This document shows, one piece after another, positions 53,274 to 63,650 of a stretch of 64,000 nt of DNA (positions within the stretch are counted from its first letter, which is position 1; each line of letters opens with the position of its first letter). This DNA is from Pandoraea pulmonicola (GTDB lineage: Bacteria; Pseudomonadota; Gammaproteobacteria; Burkholderiales; Burkholderiaceae): contig NZ_CP010310.2 of assembly GCF_000815105.2 (NCBI RefSeq), positions 248,001 through 312,000 on the forward strand, read 5' to 3'. The notes below the pieces were generated by a model. The model worked only from the letters and a program-made list of their open reading frames with translations, ran no database searches and was not told where the DNA came from. The translations under genes were made by a program, and so were the position numbers.

Positions 53274-54271
53274 CAAGATTGGGTGGACCACCACGCGCGA
53301 CGCATCTGCGCCGGGGCGTTGCATTGACCGGCTGGCTGCTCGGCTGCCTGTTGATGACGTTGGCCGTCACGCTGGACGCGGCATCGACCGTGACCCCGCG
53401 TGCCATCGCGCCGCGCGCGTTGCCGTTGGTGGTCCCCGAGCCCGGCGAATCGCCGCCGGGCGCCAATCTCCCGTTCTATGAAGCCCGCAAGGGCGACATG
53501 ACCATCTACGTCATGGGCACGCTCCACGTGGGCAAGCCCGACGACTATCCGTTCCGCAAGGTCGTGGTCGATGCGCTGCGCGTGTCGAAGACGGTGGCGT
53601 TCGAGCTCTCGCCGGACGATCTGACGATGTCGCAGGACGACGTCCAGAAGTACGGCATGTGTACGCGGGCGTGCCTGCCGCGGCTGATCCCGGCGCCGCT
53701 ATGGCGCAAGCTGCGTGATCGACTCAAGGGCAATCCGGCGATGCTGGCCGAGATTCGTCACATGCGGCCGTGGCTGGCGGCGCTGCTCGTCGAGACGCTC
53801 GATTCGATGGGCGCCGACCTGCAGACGGAATACGGCACCGAGAATCAGCTGGAGAACATCTACCGGGGCCGCATCGTCGGTCTGGAGTCGCTGGCCGAGC
53901 AGATGGACGCCTTCACCGGCCTGAGCGCGGCGCAGCAGAACGAGCTGCTGGCACAGGAGCTCGTGCTGAGCCCGAAGACGGCGACGGCGCAGGTCGAAGA
54001 ATTGCACCGCCTGTGGCGCGCGGGCGATGCGGAGCTGGTGTTCGACTGGTCGCAGGGCAAGGCGGCACAGGTGCGGCGCAACGCGGCGCTGGCCGACGCG
54101 ATCGACGAGCGCATCCTGTATTCGCGCAATCGACGCTTCCTCGCGCGGATGCTCTTCCTGGCCGATCCGGGCCAACCGGTCTTCGTCGCCGTCGGCACAT
54201 TGCACCTCGGCGGCCCGCATGGGGTGCTGCAACTGCTGCGCGAGCATGGGTTTTCGGTGGCGCAGCGCTAA
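53270..54271 (+). CDS. TraB/GumN-family protein
   Basis: A 333-residue protein with an N-terminal signal or anchor helix (VALTGWLLGCLLMTLAVTL), then a TraB/GumN domain. The two hallmark sites are YVMGTLHVGKPDDYP (first GTLH) and VAVGTLHLGGPHGVLQLL near the C-terminus (second GTLH), with conserved LSPDDL and a Glu-rich middle. The family resembles Tiki-type metalloproteases, and a peptidase role outside the cytoplasm is plausible. It overlaps dppF by 4 bases (ATGA), so it belongs to the peptide-transport operon. Confidence 0.87.
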   Translation: MTRLGGPPRATHLRRGVALTGWLLGCLLMTLAVTLDAASTVTPRAIAPRALPLVVPEPGESPPGANLPFYEARKGDMTIYVMGTLHVGKPDDYPFRKVVVDALRVSKTVAFELSPDDLTMSQDDVQKYGMCTRACLPRLIPAPLWRKLRDRLKGNPAMLAEIRHMRPWLAALLVETLDSMGADLQTEYGTENQLENIYRGRIVGLESLAEQMDAFTGLSAAQQNELLAQELVLSPKTATAQVEELHRLWRAGDAELVFDWSQGKAAQVRRNAALADAIDERILYSRNRRFLARMLFLADPGQPVFVAVGTLHLGGPHGVLQLLREHGFSVAQR

Positions 54272-54329
54272 CGGAGTAGGAGCGGCGGAAGAACCGATTA
54301 GGAATCGCCCGAGATTCGCGCCCACTACG

Positions 54330-54377
54330 TTGACTCCCCTGTCCCTGGCGATTAATTTGGCATCACTCGCGTGAGTG
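54330..54377 (+). promoter_or_regulatory. Sigma70 promoter with operator-like inverted repeat for the toxin-antitoxin pair
   Basis: TTGACT, a 17-base spacer and TAATTT form the best sigma70 promoter in the window. The inverted repeat CACTC-GCGT-GAGTG (54364-54377) covers the predicted start site, where the antitoxin or its complex would repress transcription. Confidence 0.75.
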
Positions 54378-54408
54378 GCCCCCCGCCCAAATATCGCCAG
54401 GAATCACG

Positions 54409-54774
54409 ATGCCAGTTGCCGCCCACAGTCCCGATCAATACGCGCGCCACCCGTCAGCACCTATCCACCCGCCGCCCCGTGCTCCGCGCGGTGTTCACGA
54501 GGAAGCACAACTGCTTTACGAAGCCACCGTTCGCGGCCTTGCCGACGTCGCATCGGGTCGTAAAAGGCCCAGCGAAGTCGTGAAGACGGGATGCTCGATC
54601 GACCTCGACGAAGCGTACTTCGAGTTCCCGCACGATCCCGACGAGATCCATGCCGAAGACTTTATTGGAATCGTCATGGGACTCCGGGATGTCGACGCAG
54701 GGCGTACCGTCCCGGACGAAGTCGTCAGCGCGCAGTTCGCCGAATATAGCCGGAGGTTGATGGAAAAGTCGTGA
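54409..54774 (+). CDS. Antitoxin of a ParE-type toxin-antitoxin module, with duplicated motif
   Basis: A 121-residue protein. The first 30 residues are Pro/His-rich. Then GLADVASGRKRPSEVV (43-58) recurs as GLRDVDAGRTVPDEVV (91-106), with ten of sixteen residues identical. The second copy is the usual antitoxin segment preceding the toxin-binding tail (FAEYSRRLMEKS). Between the copies is an acidic stretch (CSIDLDEAYFEFPHDPDEI). AGGAA precedes the ATG. The toxin gene starts within the stop codon (GTGA). I assign it as an antitoxin by position and by this motif; the exact family is not certain. Confidence 0.75.
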   Translation: MPVAAHSPDQYARHPSAPIHPPPRAPRGVHEEAQLLYEATVRGLADVASGRKRPSEVVKTGCSIDLDEAYFEFPHDPDEIHAEDFIGIVMGLRDVDAGRTVPDEVVSAQFAEYSRRLMEKS

Positions 54775-55073
54775 CTGTGACAATTCGCTGGTCGGAATAT
54801 GCGCTGCGTGAACGCGTCATCATCTGGAACCAATTGTCGAATGTCAGTCCCAGCGCAGCGTTAAGCCTGAACAGATCGGTGGAGCGTGCACTCAGAAATC
54901 TGCGCGCGTTTCCGGCGATGGGACGCCCGCACAGGATCGGTAACACCCGAGTGCTGGTGCCCCACAGGCATTACAGAATGATCTACCAATTCAAGGAGAG
55001 CGCAGTCACCATCCTGTCGTTACACAACGTCAATCGTCGCTGGCCTCCCGGCGGCTATCCGTTCAACGATTGA
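54771..55073 (+). CDS. ParE/RelE-superfamily toxin
   Basis: A 100-residue basic protein with the ParE/RelE fold pattern: RWSEYALRERVIIWNQL near the start, NLRAFPAMGRPHRIGNTRVLV (key part FPAMGRPHR), RHYRMIYQFKESAVTILSLHNVNRRWPP (key part HYRMIYQF and SLHNVNRRWP). ParE toxins block DNA gyrase; RelE toxins cut mRNA. The GRP...YxMIYxF...H..R pattern is closer to ParE. The GTG start at 54771 overlaps the antitoxin stop codon. Confidence 0.85.
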   Translation: MTVTIRWSEYALRERVIIWNQLSNVSPSAALSLNRSVERALRNLRAFPAMGRPHRIGNTRVLVPHRHYRMIYQFKESAVTILSLHNVNRRWPPGGYPFND

Positions 55074-55103
55074 CGCATTCCGGCTCGGCGGCTCAGCACC
55101 TCC

Positions 55104-55742
55104 TCAAGCCAACATCCCCCGCGCCTCGATAAAGCCGATGATCTCCTGAAGGCCCTTGCCTTCCTTCATGTTCCCCATGACGAACGGCCGCATTCCGCGC
55201 ATCTTCTGCGTGTCGGATCGCATGATATCGAGCGATGCGCCAACGTAAGGCGCCAGATCGGTCTTGTTGATCACGAGCAGATCGGACTTGGTGATGCCCG
55301 GGCCGCCTTTGCGCGGGATCTTCTCGCCACCGGCGACATCGATCACGTAGATCGTCAGATCCGACAGCTCAGGGCTGAACGTGGCCGCGAGGTTGTCGCC
55401 GCCGGATTCGATGAAGACCACGTCGGCATCGGGAAAGCGATCCAGCATGCGCTCGACGGCCTCGAGGTTGATCGACGCATCTTCGCGAATCGCCGTGTGT
55501 GGGCATCCACCGGTTTCGACACCGAGAATGCGCTCCGGCTCCAGTGCGCCGGCCACGGTGAGCAATCGCTGGTCCTCCTTCGTGTAGATGTCGTTGGTGA
55601 TGACGACGAGGTCGTACCGGTCCCGCATGGCCTTGCAGAGCATTTCGGTCAGGGTCGTCTTGCCGGAGCCGACCGGGCCGCCGATCCCGACACGCAGCGG
55701 CGGATTCTTCTTGGTACGACGGGCGTTGGTGGTTGTCGTCAT
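55104..55742 (-). CDS. ureG: Urease accessory GTPase UreG
   Basis: UreG is the GTPase that delivers nickel to urease. The 212-residue protein has the P-loop [17 protein letters not shown] (key part GPVGSGKT), the metal site [17 protein letters not shown] (Cys-Pro-His) and [10 protein letters not shown] for guanine recognition. It is the last gene of the leftward urease operon, 56 bases after ureF. Confidence 0.97.
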   Translation of the reverse strand: MTTTTNARRTKKNPPLRVGIGGPVGSGKTTLTEMLCKAMRDRYDLVVITNDIYTKEDQRLLTVAGALEPERILGVETGGCPHTAIREDASINLEAVERMLDRFPDADVVFIESGGDNLAATFSPELSDLTIYVIDVAGGEKIPRKGGPGITKSDLLVINKTDLAPYVGASLDIMRSDTQKMRGMRPFVMGNMKEGKGLQEIIGFIEARGMLA

Positions 55743-55798
55743 GGCAAATGTCGTAGTGGCGATGAATTGACGAAGTCGAGGCGCGATGCAGCGGCGTC

Positions 55799-56524
55799 CT
55801 ACGAGCGGAACAGACGTGAGTACTGCGTTTCGTGACGCGACGCGAGAATGGCGAGCGCCGGCGAAAACGTATTGAACTGGTCGTCGCGCAGTGAGGCCGC
55901 GCGATAGGCGGCGTCGACGACGCGTGTGCGCAACGCGACGATCACACGCTGCGCGGCCAACTGGCCCAGCGGCACGGCCTTGAGCGCGCCAGCCACTTGA
56001 TTTTCGAGCCAACTGAACGCGTAGGCGACAAGCGTATCGGCCAGCGCGGCGCCATGCGCGAGTGCAGCGAAGGCGAAGGCCGTCGGCAATGCGATGGGAC
56101 GCAGCGAGGACAGCAGCACACGTTGCCGCGAGTCTCCCCATTCGAGCGAGAGGGCAAGCTGTGTGAGCGACCAACCCATCTGTTCGGTTTCGGCGCGAAG
56201 CTCGGCGGCTTCCCGCGTGGCGAGCAGCCAGTCGTTCACCTGCGAGAGTGCCGTCGCATCGCTGGCTTGCCAGTGGCGCCATTGTCTGGCGAGCAGCGCC
56301 AGCTCACCGGTGGTGAAGACGCCGTCCAGTTGGCTGGCAATCCAGCGTTCGGCGCTTGGGGCGTTGTGAATGATGCCGTGCTCGACGGCCGCTTCGAGCC
56401 CTTGCGAGTAGCTGAAGGCGCCGATGGGCAGTGCGGGCGACGCAAGGTGCAGCAGCGCAGCAAGCGACTGCAGCGACGCCGTTGCGACCGGCTCAGCGAG
56501 AGGACTGGCCAGGCTTGCTGTCAT
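55799..56524 (-). CDS. ureF: Urease accessory protein UreF
   Basis: A 241-residue all-helical protein that links UreG to the apo-urease. [21 protein letters not shown] (key part [16 protein letters not shown]) is the UreF signature, followed by [20 protein letters not shown] [17 protein letters not shown] and a C-terminal RLFRS tail. Its start overlaps the 3' end of ureE by 32 bases. Confidence 0.95.
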   Translation of the reverse strand: MTASLASPLAEPVATASLQSLAALLHLASPALPIGAFSYSQGLEAAVEHGIIHNAPSAERWIASQLDGVFTTGELALLARQWRHWQASDATALSQVNDWLLATREAAELRAETEQMGWSLTQLALSLEWGDSRQRVLLSSLRPIALPTAFAFAALAHGAALADTLVAYAFSWLENQVAGALKAVPLGQLAAQRVIVALRTRVVDAAYRAASLRDDQFNTFSPALAILASRHETQYSRLFRS

Positions 56525-57380
56525 CGGGCGAATTTGCCGGAGGGTGCGCATTCGCGCCTGCGGCGTCGACTTGCGACGGCGAATGATCGTGTGTGCAGTC
56601 AGCACCGTGGACGTGTGCGTGACCCGTGCCCGCGTCATGTAAATGATCATGGGCGCAGTGCTGGCCGTGGGCGTGCATGTGGCCATCGTTCCCGTCATGC
56701 ACGTGCGAGCATTCGGCGCCGTGCACATGACCATGGGTATGATCGTGCCCACATCCGGGACCGTGCTCATGCACATGGTGATGTCCGTGCCCGGACGCAT
56801 GGTCGTGCCCGTGATGTTCATGGAACACCCGCTGCGCGAGCGCGAAGTCTTCGGTAAAGGTGGCGTCGTGGCCGTGTTTGTGCCCGCCACCGTAGGCGCC
56901 GGCTTCGGGCTCGAAAGGCATGAGGGCTTCGGCAACGTCGACGTCGAGCCGCAGCAGCATATCGCGCAGCACCGGATCGTACTCGAGCTTGAGGTAGCCG
57001 TCGCCCACTTCCACCGGCGTGTGCCGGTTGCCGAGATGGTAGGCGGCACGCGTCAGCGCGAGCGGTGAGGCCGCGCTCACGAGCAGCACCGTCTCCGGTG
57101 CGGCTTCCACGCGGATGAGGCCGCCATCGTCGGCCACCAGCACGTCGCCGCCGCGCAGCACGGTGCCGCGCGGCAGAAACAGCGCCACCTCCTCGCCGGT
57201 GGCGAGCGTGGCACGCAGGCGGCTTTTGCTGCGAGCGTCGAAGGGCAGCACGAGTGCAGGGGAGCGACGCACCAGCGGCGCCGCGAGGGTGCCGGCATCG
57301 AGGCGTTTCTCGACGCGGCGCAGCGTCGCCGACGATGGCGGGGCCGTGGACGAACCGGAGGATTCGGAGACTTGCGACAT
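56493..57380 (-). CDS. ureE: Urease accessory protein UreE with an exceptionally long His-rich tail
   Basis: UreE is the nickel metallochaperone of urease. Residues 1-160 are the usual two domains (peptide-binding, then metal-binding with [19 protein letters not shown] and [12 protein letters not shown]). From about residue 165 to 275 runs a tail of more than 30 histidines ([29 protein letters not shown]), then a low-complexity end. Total length is 295 residues against about 150-200 in common UreE proteins. The tail could bind many nickel ions for storage. It lies 3 bases after ureC and overlaps ureF by 32 bases. Confidence 0.95.
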   Translation of the reverse strand: MSQVSESSGSSTAPPSSATLRRVEKRLDAGTLAAPLVRRSPALVLPFDARSKSRLRATLATGEEVALFLPRGTVLRGGDVLVADDGGLIRVEAAPETVLLVSAASPLALTRAAYHLGNRHTPVEVGDGYLKLEYDPVLRDMLLRLDVDVAEALMPFEPEAGAYGGGHKHGHDATFTEDFALAQRVFHEHHGHDHASGHGHHHVHEHGPGCGHDHTHGHVHGAECSHVHDGNDGHMHAHGQHCAHDHLHDAGTGHAHVHGADCTHDHSPSQVDAAGANAHPPANSPDDSKPGQSSR

Positions 57381-57383
57381 GAT

Positions 57384-59080
<1,697 letters not shown>

Positions 59081-59084
<4 letters not shown>

Positions 59085-59386
59085 AGTGCCCCCATCACAC
59101 GGCCGGCGAAACCGTAGACACGGCGGTCTCCCGCCAACGCGACCAGTTCGACGGTGCGCTGCTGCCCCGGCTCGAAGCGCACGGCGGTGCCGGCGGCGAT
59201 GTTCAGCCGAAAGCCGCGCGCGGCCTCGCGGTCGAATTGCAGGGCGTCGTTGACCTCATGGAAATGAAAGTGCGAGCCGACCTGAATCGGCCGATCACCC
59301 GTGTTGGCGACCGTCACGCTGATCGTCGGGCGCCCCGCGTTGAGCGTGATCTCACCTGGGGCCGGCAACAGTTCTCCGGGAATCAT
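59081..59386 (-). CDS. ureB: Urease beta subunit UreB
   Basis: A 101-residue structural subunit. [18 protein letters not shown] opens the protein, and [20 protein letters not shown] (key part [10 protein letters not shown]) is the UreB hallmark, followed by [23 protein letters not shown] precedes the start codon on the minus strand. It ends 4 bases into ureC. Confidence 0.98.
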
Positions 59387-59445
59387 GAATGTCTCCTGTG
59401 CGCGACGGTTCGCAACGACGGATTGTTTGTCATGGCGCCCGCCGC

Positions 59446-60141
59446 TCACGTCGCCACGGCCAATAACGACACGCCGTAAGCCAGCACGCCGGCGCCCAGC
59501 GCACGCGGCACCCAGGCCGTGCGGTGCCGCAGCGCGATGCCGGCGGCGATGCCCAGCCCGTGCAGCATGCCCGTCGCGAGCAGAAAGCCGGCCATGTAAT
59601 GCATGGCGCTCGCCTCGTCCGGCAGTTCGGCGCCGTGCGCAAAGCCATGGAAGACCGCAAACGCGCCCACGACGGCGGCGCCCGCCCAGCCGGGCAGCGT
59701 CGCGCGCGTGGCCAGCATCAGGCCGAGCACGAGCAACGAGACGGCGATCATCGGTTCCACGCCGGGCAGTGCGAAACCGTGCGACATGCCGAGCAGGCCA
59801 CCGGCGGCGAGCATGGCGACGAAGGCGATCGGCGCGAGCCAGACCCGGCGCGACGTCAGTGCGCTCCACAAGCCGACGACGATCATCGCGCACAGATGAT
59901 CCACGCCGGTGAGCGGGTGGAAGAAGCCGGCCGCGAAGCTGCCGGCGGCGTCATGTCCCGGATGTCCGGGGTGCGCGAGCGCGACGCCGGAGGCCGCCAA
60001 CAGCGCGATGCCCGCGGCCGCGCGCACCAGGCGACGCGAGGCGACGGACGCACCGGAAGCGGGGGACATGGCACAAGGTGCGGAGGATGCCGACGAAGAC
60101 ACGGCAATTTCACATGCGTTCGGGGGGCGGTTTGCTGACAT
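59446..60141 (-). CDS. ureJ: HupE/UreJ-family membrane protein, probable nickel permease
   Basis: A 231-residue membrane protein with an N-terminal signal or first helix ending [14 protein letters not shown], then six hydrophobic helices. [17 protein letters not shown] and MSHGFAL and [11 protein letters not shown] are HupE/UreJ metal-site motifs (His residues and Asp). These secondary transporters import nickel for urease or hydrogenase. It is inserted between ureA and ureB, 59 bases before ureB. Confidence 0.9.
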   Translation of the reverse strand: MSANRPPNACEIAVSSSASSAPCAMSPASGASVASRRLVRAAAGIALLAASGVALAHPGHPGHDAAGSFAAGFFHPLTGVDHLCAMIVVGLWSALTSRRVWLAPIAFVAMLAAGGLLGMSHGFALPGVEPMIAVSLLVLGLMLATRATLPGWAGAAVVGAFAVFHGFAHGAELPDEASAMHYMAGFLLATGMLHGLGIAAGIALRHRTAWVPRALGAGVLAYGVSLLAVAT

Positions 60142-60206
60142 GAGACGTCCTTGATTTGTTGTTGTCGACGACAAATGAAACGGCGCTGGGTACGGATAGA
60201 TCACTT

Positions 60207-60238
60207 CGGCATTACGGCATTACGGCATTACGGCATTA
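60207..60238. repeat. Four perfect copies of CGGCATTA
   Basis: An 8-bp unit repeated four times without a mismatch in the 141-base ureA-ureJ gap. Units of eight bases can slip during replication; any effect would be on spacing of transcript elements, not on a reading frame. Confidence 0.85.
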
Positions 60239-60282
60239 CGACGGACGACGCCGAAGCGACCACCGCCGTGCGCACGGCGCCT

Positions 60283-60585
60283 TCACGGTATCGGGTGATG
60301 CACGGTGACGAGCTTGGTGCCATCGGGAAACGTGGCCTCCACCTGGATGTCGGGAATCATTTCGGGCACGCCTTCCATGACGTCGTCGCGCGTGAGCAGG
60401 GTGGTGCCGTAGTGCATGAGGTCGGCGACCGTGCGGCCATCGCGAGCGGCTTCCATGAGCGCGGCGCTGATGAAGGCCACGGCCTCGGGGTAGTTCAGCT
60501 TCAGGCCGCGAGCGCGGCGCCGTTCGGCGAGCAGCGCGGCGGTGAAGATGAGCAGCTTGTCTTTTTCGCGTGGAGTGAGTTTCAT
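60283..60585 (-). CDS. ureA: Urease gamma subunit UreA
   Basis: A 100-residue subunit of urease. [23 protein letters not shown] and [23 protein letters not shown] (key part [11 protein letters not shown]) are standard, as is the C-terminal [15 protein letters not shown]. It is the first structural gene seen in the operon. The 118 bases between it and the ABC transporter contain no ureD. Confidence 0.98.
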   Translation of the reverse strand: MKLTPREKDKLLIFTAALLAERRRARGLKLNYPEAVAFISAALMEAARDGRTVADLMHYGTTLLTRDDVMEGVPEMIPDIQVEATFPDGTKLVTVHHPIP

Positions 60586-60703
60586 CGTAGGGGGCGAATG
60601 TCAGGACAAATGGGGCTTCAGGTGTGCGCCACTACCGCTTGGCATCCGGCGTCATCGATGCCACGGAAACCGGCGTGTCGCGATGCACCGCGCTGGATCG
60701 TCA

Positions 60704-61426
60704 TCATTGACAGATGAACCGCTGCAGTTCCGGCGTCGCCGGCTGCGTGAAGAGCTGTTCCGGCTCGCCGGATTCCCAGATCCTGCCCTGATGCATGAAC
60801 ACCACCCGGTCGGATACATGGCGTGCAAAGCGCATCTCGTGCGTGACGAGGATCAGCGTCATGCCTTCCGCCGCGAGGTCCTCCAGCACCTTGAGCACTT
60901 CCGCGACCAGTTCGGGGTCGAGCGCCGAGGTGATCTCGTCGCACAGCAGCACGGCCGGGTTCATCGCGAGCGAACGCGCAATCGCCACACGTTGCTGTTG
61001 ACCGCCGGAGAGCTGCGACGGATAGCTGTCGAACTTGTCGCCGAGTCCCACCTTGGCGAGCATGGCGCGCGCCGTCTCGCGGGCCTCGGCGGCCGGGGTC
61101 TTCTTCACCACCTTCTGTGCGAGCATCACGTTCTCGCCGGCCGACAGATGCGGAAACAGGTTGTATTGCTGGAACACCATGCCGACCTTGAGGCGCAGCG
61201 CGCGCAGATCGGTGTCGCGCGCACCGACGTGGACGCCGTCGACCGCCACGCTGCCCGCGTCGAAGCGCTCCAGACCATTGAGCGTTCGCAGCAACGTGCT
61301 CTTGCCCGAGCCGCTCTTGCCGATGATCGACACGACCTGACCGCGCTCGACGTCCATGTCGATGCCCTTGAGCACCGGGTTCTCGCCGAAGCGCTTTTGC
61401 ATGTCCCTGACTTCAATGAGCGACAT
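60704..61426 (-). CDS. Polar amino-acid ABC transporter ATPase (GlnQ/HisP type)
   Basis: A 240-residue ATPase with Walker A GKSGSGKSTLL, Q-loop VFQQYNLFPHLSAGENV, signature LSGGQQQRVAIARSL, Walker B LLCDEITSALDPEL (Glu-Ile in place of Glu-Pro) and switch VTHEMRFARHVSD. It is the last gene of the four-gene transporter and overlaps the permease gene by 14 bases. GAAAGGAAA precedes the start. The cargo cannot be read from sequence. Confidence 0.93.
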   Translation of the reverse strand: MSLIEVRDMQKRFGENPVLKGIDMDVERGQVVSIIGKSGSGKSTLLRTLNGLERFDAGSVAVDGVHVGARDTDLRALRLKVGMVFQQYNLFPHLSAGENVMLAQKVVKKTPAAEARETARAMLAKVGLGDKFDSYPSQLSGGQQQRVAIARSLAMNPAVLLCDEITSALDPELVAEVLKVLEDLAAEGMTLILVTHEMRFARHVSDRVVFMHQGRIWESGEPEQLFTQPATPELQRFICQ

Positions 61427-62063
61427 GGAGTTTCCTTTCGAGATGACGCGCCCAGAGCGACAGCGGATAGCAGGCAGCGAAGTAGAACAGGGCGACGAGG
61501 CCATACACCGTGAATGGCTGGAACGTCGCGTTGGTGAGCATGGTGCCGGTCTTGGTGAGTTCGTCGAAGCCGATGATCGAGGCGAGTGCCGTGCTCTTGA
61601 CCACCTGGACCGAGAAACCGACCGTGGGCGCGATGGCGATGCGCAGCGCCTGCGGCAGAATCACGTGGCGCAACTGTTCGCCGTAACGCATGGCCAGGCT
61701 CGACGACGCCTCCCACTGACCGTGTGGAATGGCGTCGACGCAGCCTCGCCAGATTTCCGTCAGATAGGCGCTCGTGTACAGCGTGAGGCATACGGCGGCG
61801 GCCACCCATGGCGAGACTTCGAATCCAAGCAACGGCAGGCCGAAGAAGACCAGGAACAGCTGCATGAGCAGCGGCGTTCCCTGGAATACCTCGATGTAGA
61901 GAGCGACGGCGCGCGCCGCCCATTGCACGCGCCCGACGCGCACAACGAGCAGCGCCAACGCCACCAGTCCGCCGCAGACGAAGGCGATGGCCGACAGAGC
62001 CAGCGTCCAGCGTCCGGCGAGCAGCAGCCCGCGCAGCATGTCCCAGATCGAGAACTCGATCAT
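61413..62063 (-). CDS. Polar amino-acid ABC permease (HisM/GlnP type), second
   Basis: A 216-residue permease with five helices. YIEVFQGTPLLMQLFLVFFGLP (key part EVFQGTPLLMQLF), AYLTEIWRGCVDAIPHGQWEAS (key part TEIWRGCVDAIPHGQ) and ILPQALRIAIAPTVG in the coupling loop are family marks. Its start overlaps the first permease's stop by 4 bases. Confidence 0.93.
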   Translation of the reverse strand: MIEFSIWDMLRGLLLAGRWTLALSAIAFVCGGLVALALLVVRVGRVQWAARAVALYIEVFQGTPLLMQLFLVFFGLPLLGFEVSPWVAAAVCLTLYTSAYLTEIWRGCVDAIPHGQWEASSSLAMRYGEQLRHVILPQALRIAIAPTVGFSVQVVKSTALASIIGFDELTKTGTMLTNATFQPFTVYGLVALFYFAACYPLSLWARHLERKLHVAH

Positions 62064-62740
62064 CGTGCGCCTCCCTTGACCATGCCGCGAAAGAGGCGTC
62101 GCGCGCCGCGCGTCAGCACGCGGCGCAGGGCAATCGCCAGCACCAGATAAAGCGCGGTCACGATCAGATAGCTTTCGAAAGCCCGGAACGTGCGCGACTG
62201 CACGAAGTTGGCGGCATACGACAGATCGGGTACGGAGATCTGCGAGACGACGGCCGAGCCGAGCATCACGATCACGATCTGGCTGGCGAGCGCCGGGAAC
62301 ACCTTGGCGAAAGCCTGCGGCAGGATGATGTGGCGCAGAATCTGCGCGCGCGTCATCGCTAGCGACTGCCCGGCTTCGGACAGGCCGCGCGGCACGGCGC
62401 GCATGCCCGCGCGGAGGATCTCCGTCGCGTAGGCGCCGAGGTTCACGCTCATGGCGACGACGGCGGCCGTCGTCTCGTCGATGTGGACGCCGAGGCTGGG
62501 AAGACCGAAGAAGATGAAGAACAGCTGAACGATGAAAGGCGTGTTGCGAATGAGCTCGACGTAAAGCCCCGCGATGGCCTTCAGCCACGCCGGGCCTTCC
62601 TCGCGCGCGATGGCGCACAGCGCCCCGACGAGCACGCCGACGACCGTGGACACGGCCGTGAGTGCGATCGTGAGCGCGGCGCCTCGCGCGAAGAGCGTCA
62701 CGTATTGCCGCAGATCGGCGAAGTCGAGAACGTAGTGCAT
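62060..62740 (-). CDS. Polar amino-acid ABC permease (HisQ type), first
   Basis: A 226-residue permease with five helices: YVELIRNTPFIVQLFFIFFGLP (key part ELIRNTPFIVQLF), AYATEILRAGMRAVPRGLSEA (key part TEILRAGMRAVPRGL) and HIILPQAFAKVFPALASQ in the coupling loop. It pairs with the second permease. The start at 62740 gives MHYVLDFADLRQYV; the frame is open further upstream into the binding-protein gene. Confidence 0.92.
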   Translation of the reverse strand: MHYVLDFADLRQYVTLFARGAALTIALTAVSTVVGVLVGALCAIAREEGPAWLKAIAGLYVELIRNTPFIVQLFFIFFGLPSLGVHIDETTAAVVAMSVNLGAYATEILRAGMRAVPRGLSEAGQSLAMTRAQILRHIILPQAFAKVFPALASQIVIVMLGSAVVSQISVPDLSYAANFVQSRTFRAFESYLIVTALYLVLAIALRRVLTRGARRLFRGMVKGGAR

Positions 62741-62786
62741 CGGAAGCAGGCCGTGGATCGAAAGGTGCCTGAGCGAATGGCGATGC

Positions 62787-63650
62787 TCAGAGATCGGCCG
62801 GCAGTGGCATGCCGAGCCACTTCTGCGACACCTTGCCGAGCGAGCCGTCCTTTTTCGATGCGGTGAGGATCTCGTTGACCTTGGCAAGCAGGCGCGGCTC
62901 GTTCTTGTTCAGTCCCACGAAGCACGGCGAGTTCTTGATGAGGAACTTCGGCTCGGGCAGCTTGGGCGGATGTTTCGCCACAATCGCGGCGGCGACCACG
63001 TTGCCGGTGGCGACGAGCTGCACCTGCCCCGACAGGAAGGCGGAAATCGTACCGTTGTTGTCCTCGAAGCGCTTGATGGTCACATCGGCCGGCGCGATTT
63101 TCGAGAGTTCCAGGTCCTCCACCGCGCCGCGCGTCACGCCGATGGTCTTGCCCGACAGGTCGGCCGGCTTGGTCACGGCCAGGTCTTTCGGCCCGAACAC
63201 CCCGTTGTAGAACGGCGCATAGGCTTCCGAGAAGTCGATGACCTTCTCGCGCTCGGCGTTCTTGCCCAGGCTGGAGATCACGAGATCGGCCTTGTTGGTC
63301 GTGAGGTACGGGACGCGGTTGGCGCTGGTCACGGGCACGAGTTCGAGCTTCACGCCCATGCCCTTGGCGAGCAACGCGGCGGTATCGATGTCGTAGCCCG
63401 CCGGCTTCATGTCGGGGCCGATCGAGCCGAACGGCGGGAAGTCCTGCGGCACGGCGACACGAAGCGTGCCGCGCTTGACGATGTCGTCGAGGCTGTCGGC
63501 GTGAGCCGTGCGCGGCATTGCCATGGCGAAAGCGGCGACCGCGCTCGCGGCGAGCATCAGCGCGGTGAAGGCGCGACGGGCGCGAGCGCGCGCGCCCAGC
63601 ACGGCGGCAACGGCTTCGCGCGGGACGGCGGTGCGGGGGAACGACAGCAT
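62787..63650 (-). CDS. Periplasmic amino-acid-binding protein of the ABC transporter
   Basis: A 287-residue SBP_bac_3 protein. A long N-terminal region with a hydrophobic stretch (AFTALMLAASAVAAFAMAMP) ends near ARTAHADS, the likely signal cleavage. The mature part starts LDDIVKRGTLRVAVPQDFPPFGS (key part RGTLRVAVPQDFPPFG), then GYDIDTAALLAKGMGVKLELVPV (key part GYDIDTAALLAKGM) and EREKVIDFSEAY. This is a general amino-acid or opine binding protein. Cargo unknown; its place upstream of urease suggests a nitrogen source. Confidence 0.9.
   Translation of the reverse strand: MLSFPRTAVPREAVAAVLGARARARRAFTALMLAASAVAAFAMAMPRTAHADSLDDIVKRGTLRVAVPQDFPPFGSIGPDMKPAGYDIDTAALLAKGMGVKLELVPVTSANRVPYLTTNKADLVISSLGKNAEREKVIDFSEAYAPFYNGVFGPKDLAVTKPADLSGKTIGVTRGAVEDLELSKIAPADVTIKRFEDNNGTISAFLSGQVQLVATGNVVAAAIVAKHPPKLPEPKFLIKNSPCFVGLNKNEPRLLAKVNEILTASKKDGSLGKVSQKWLGMPLPADL

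Noticed and set aside
60207..60238. Four CGGCATTA copies considered as an attachment or plasmid iteron site
   Set aside because: There is no integrase, replication gene or second copy nearby; this looks like simple slippage.
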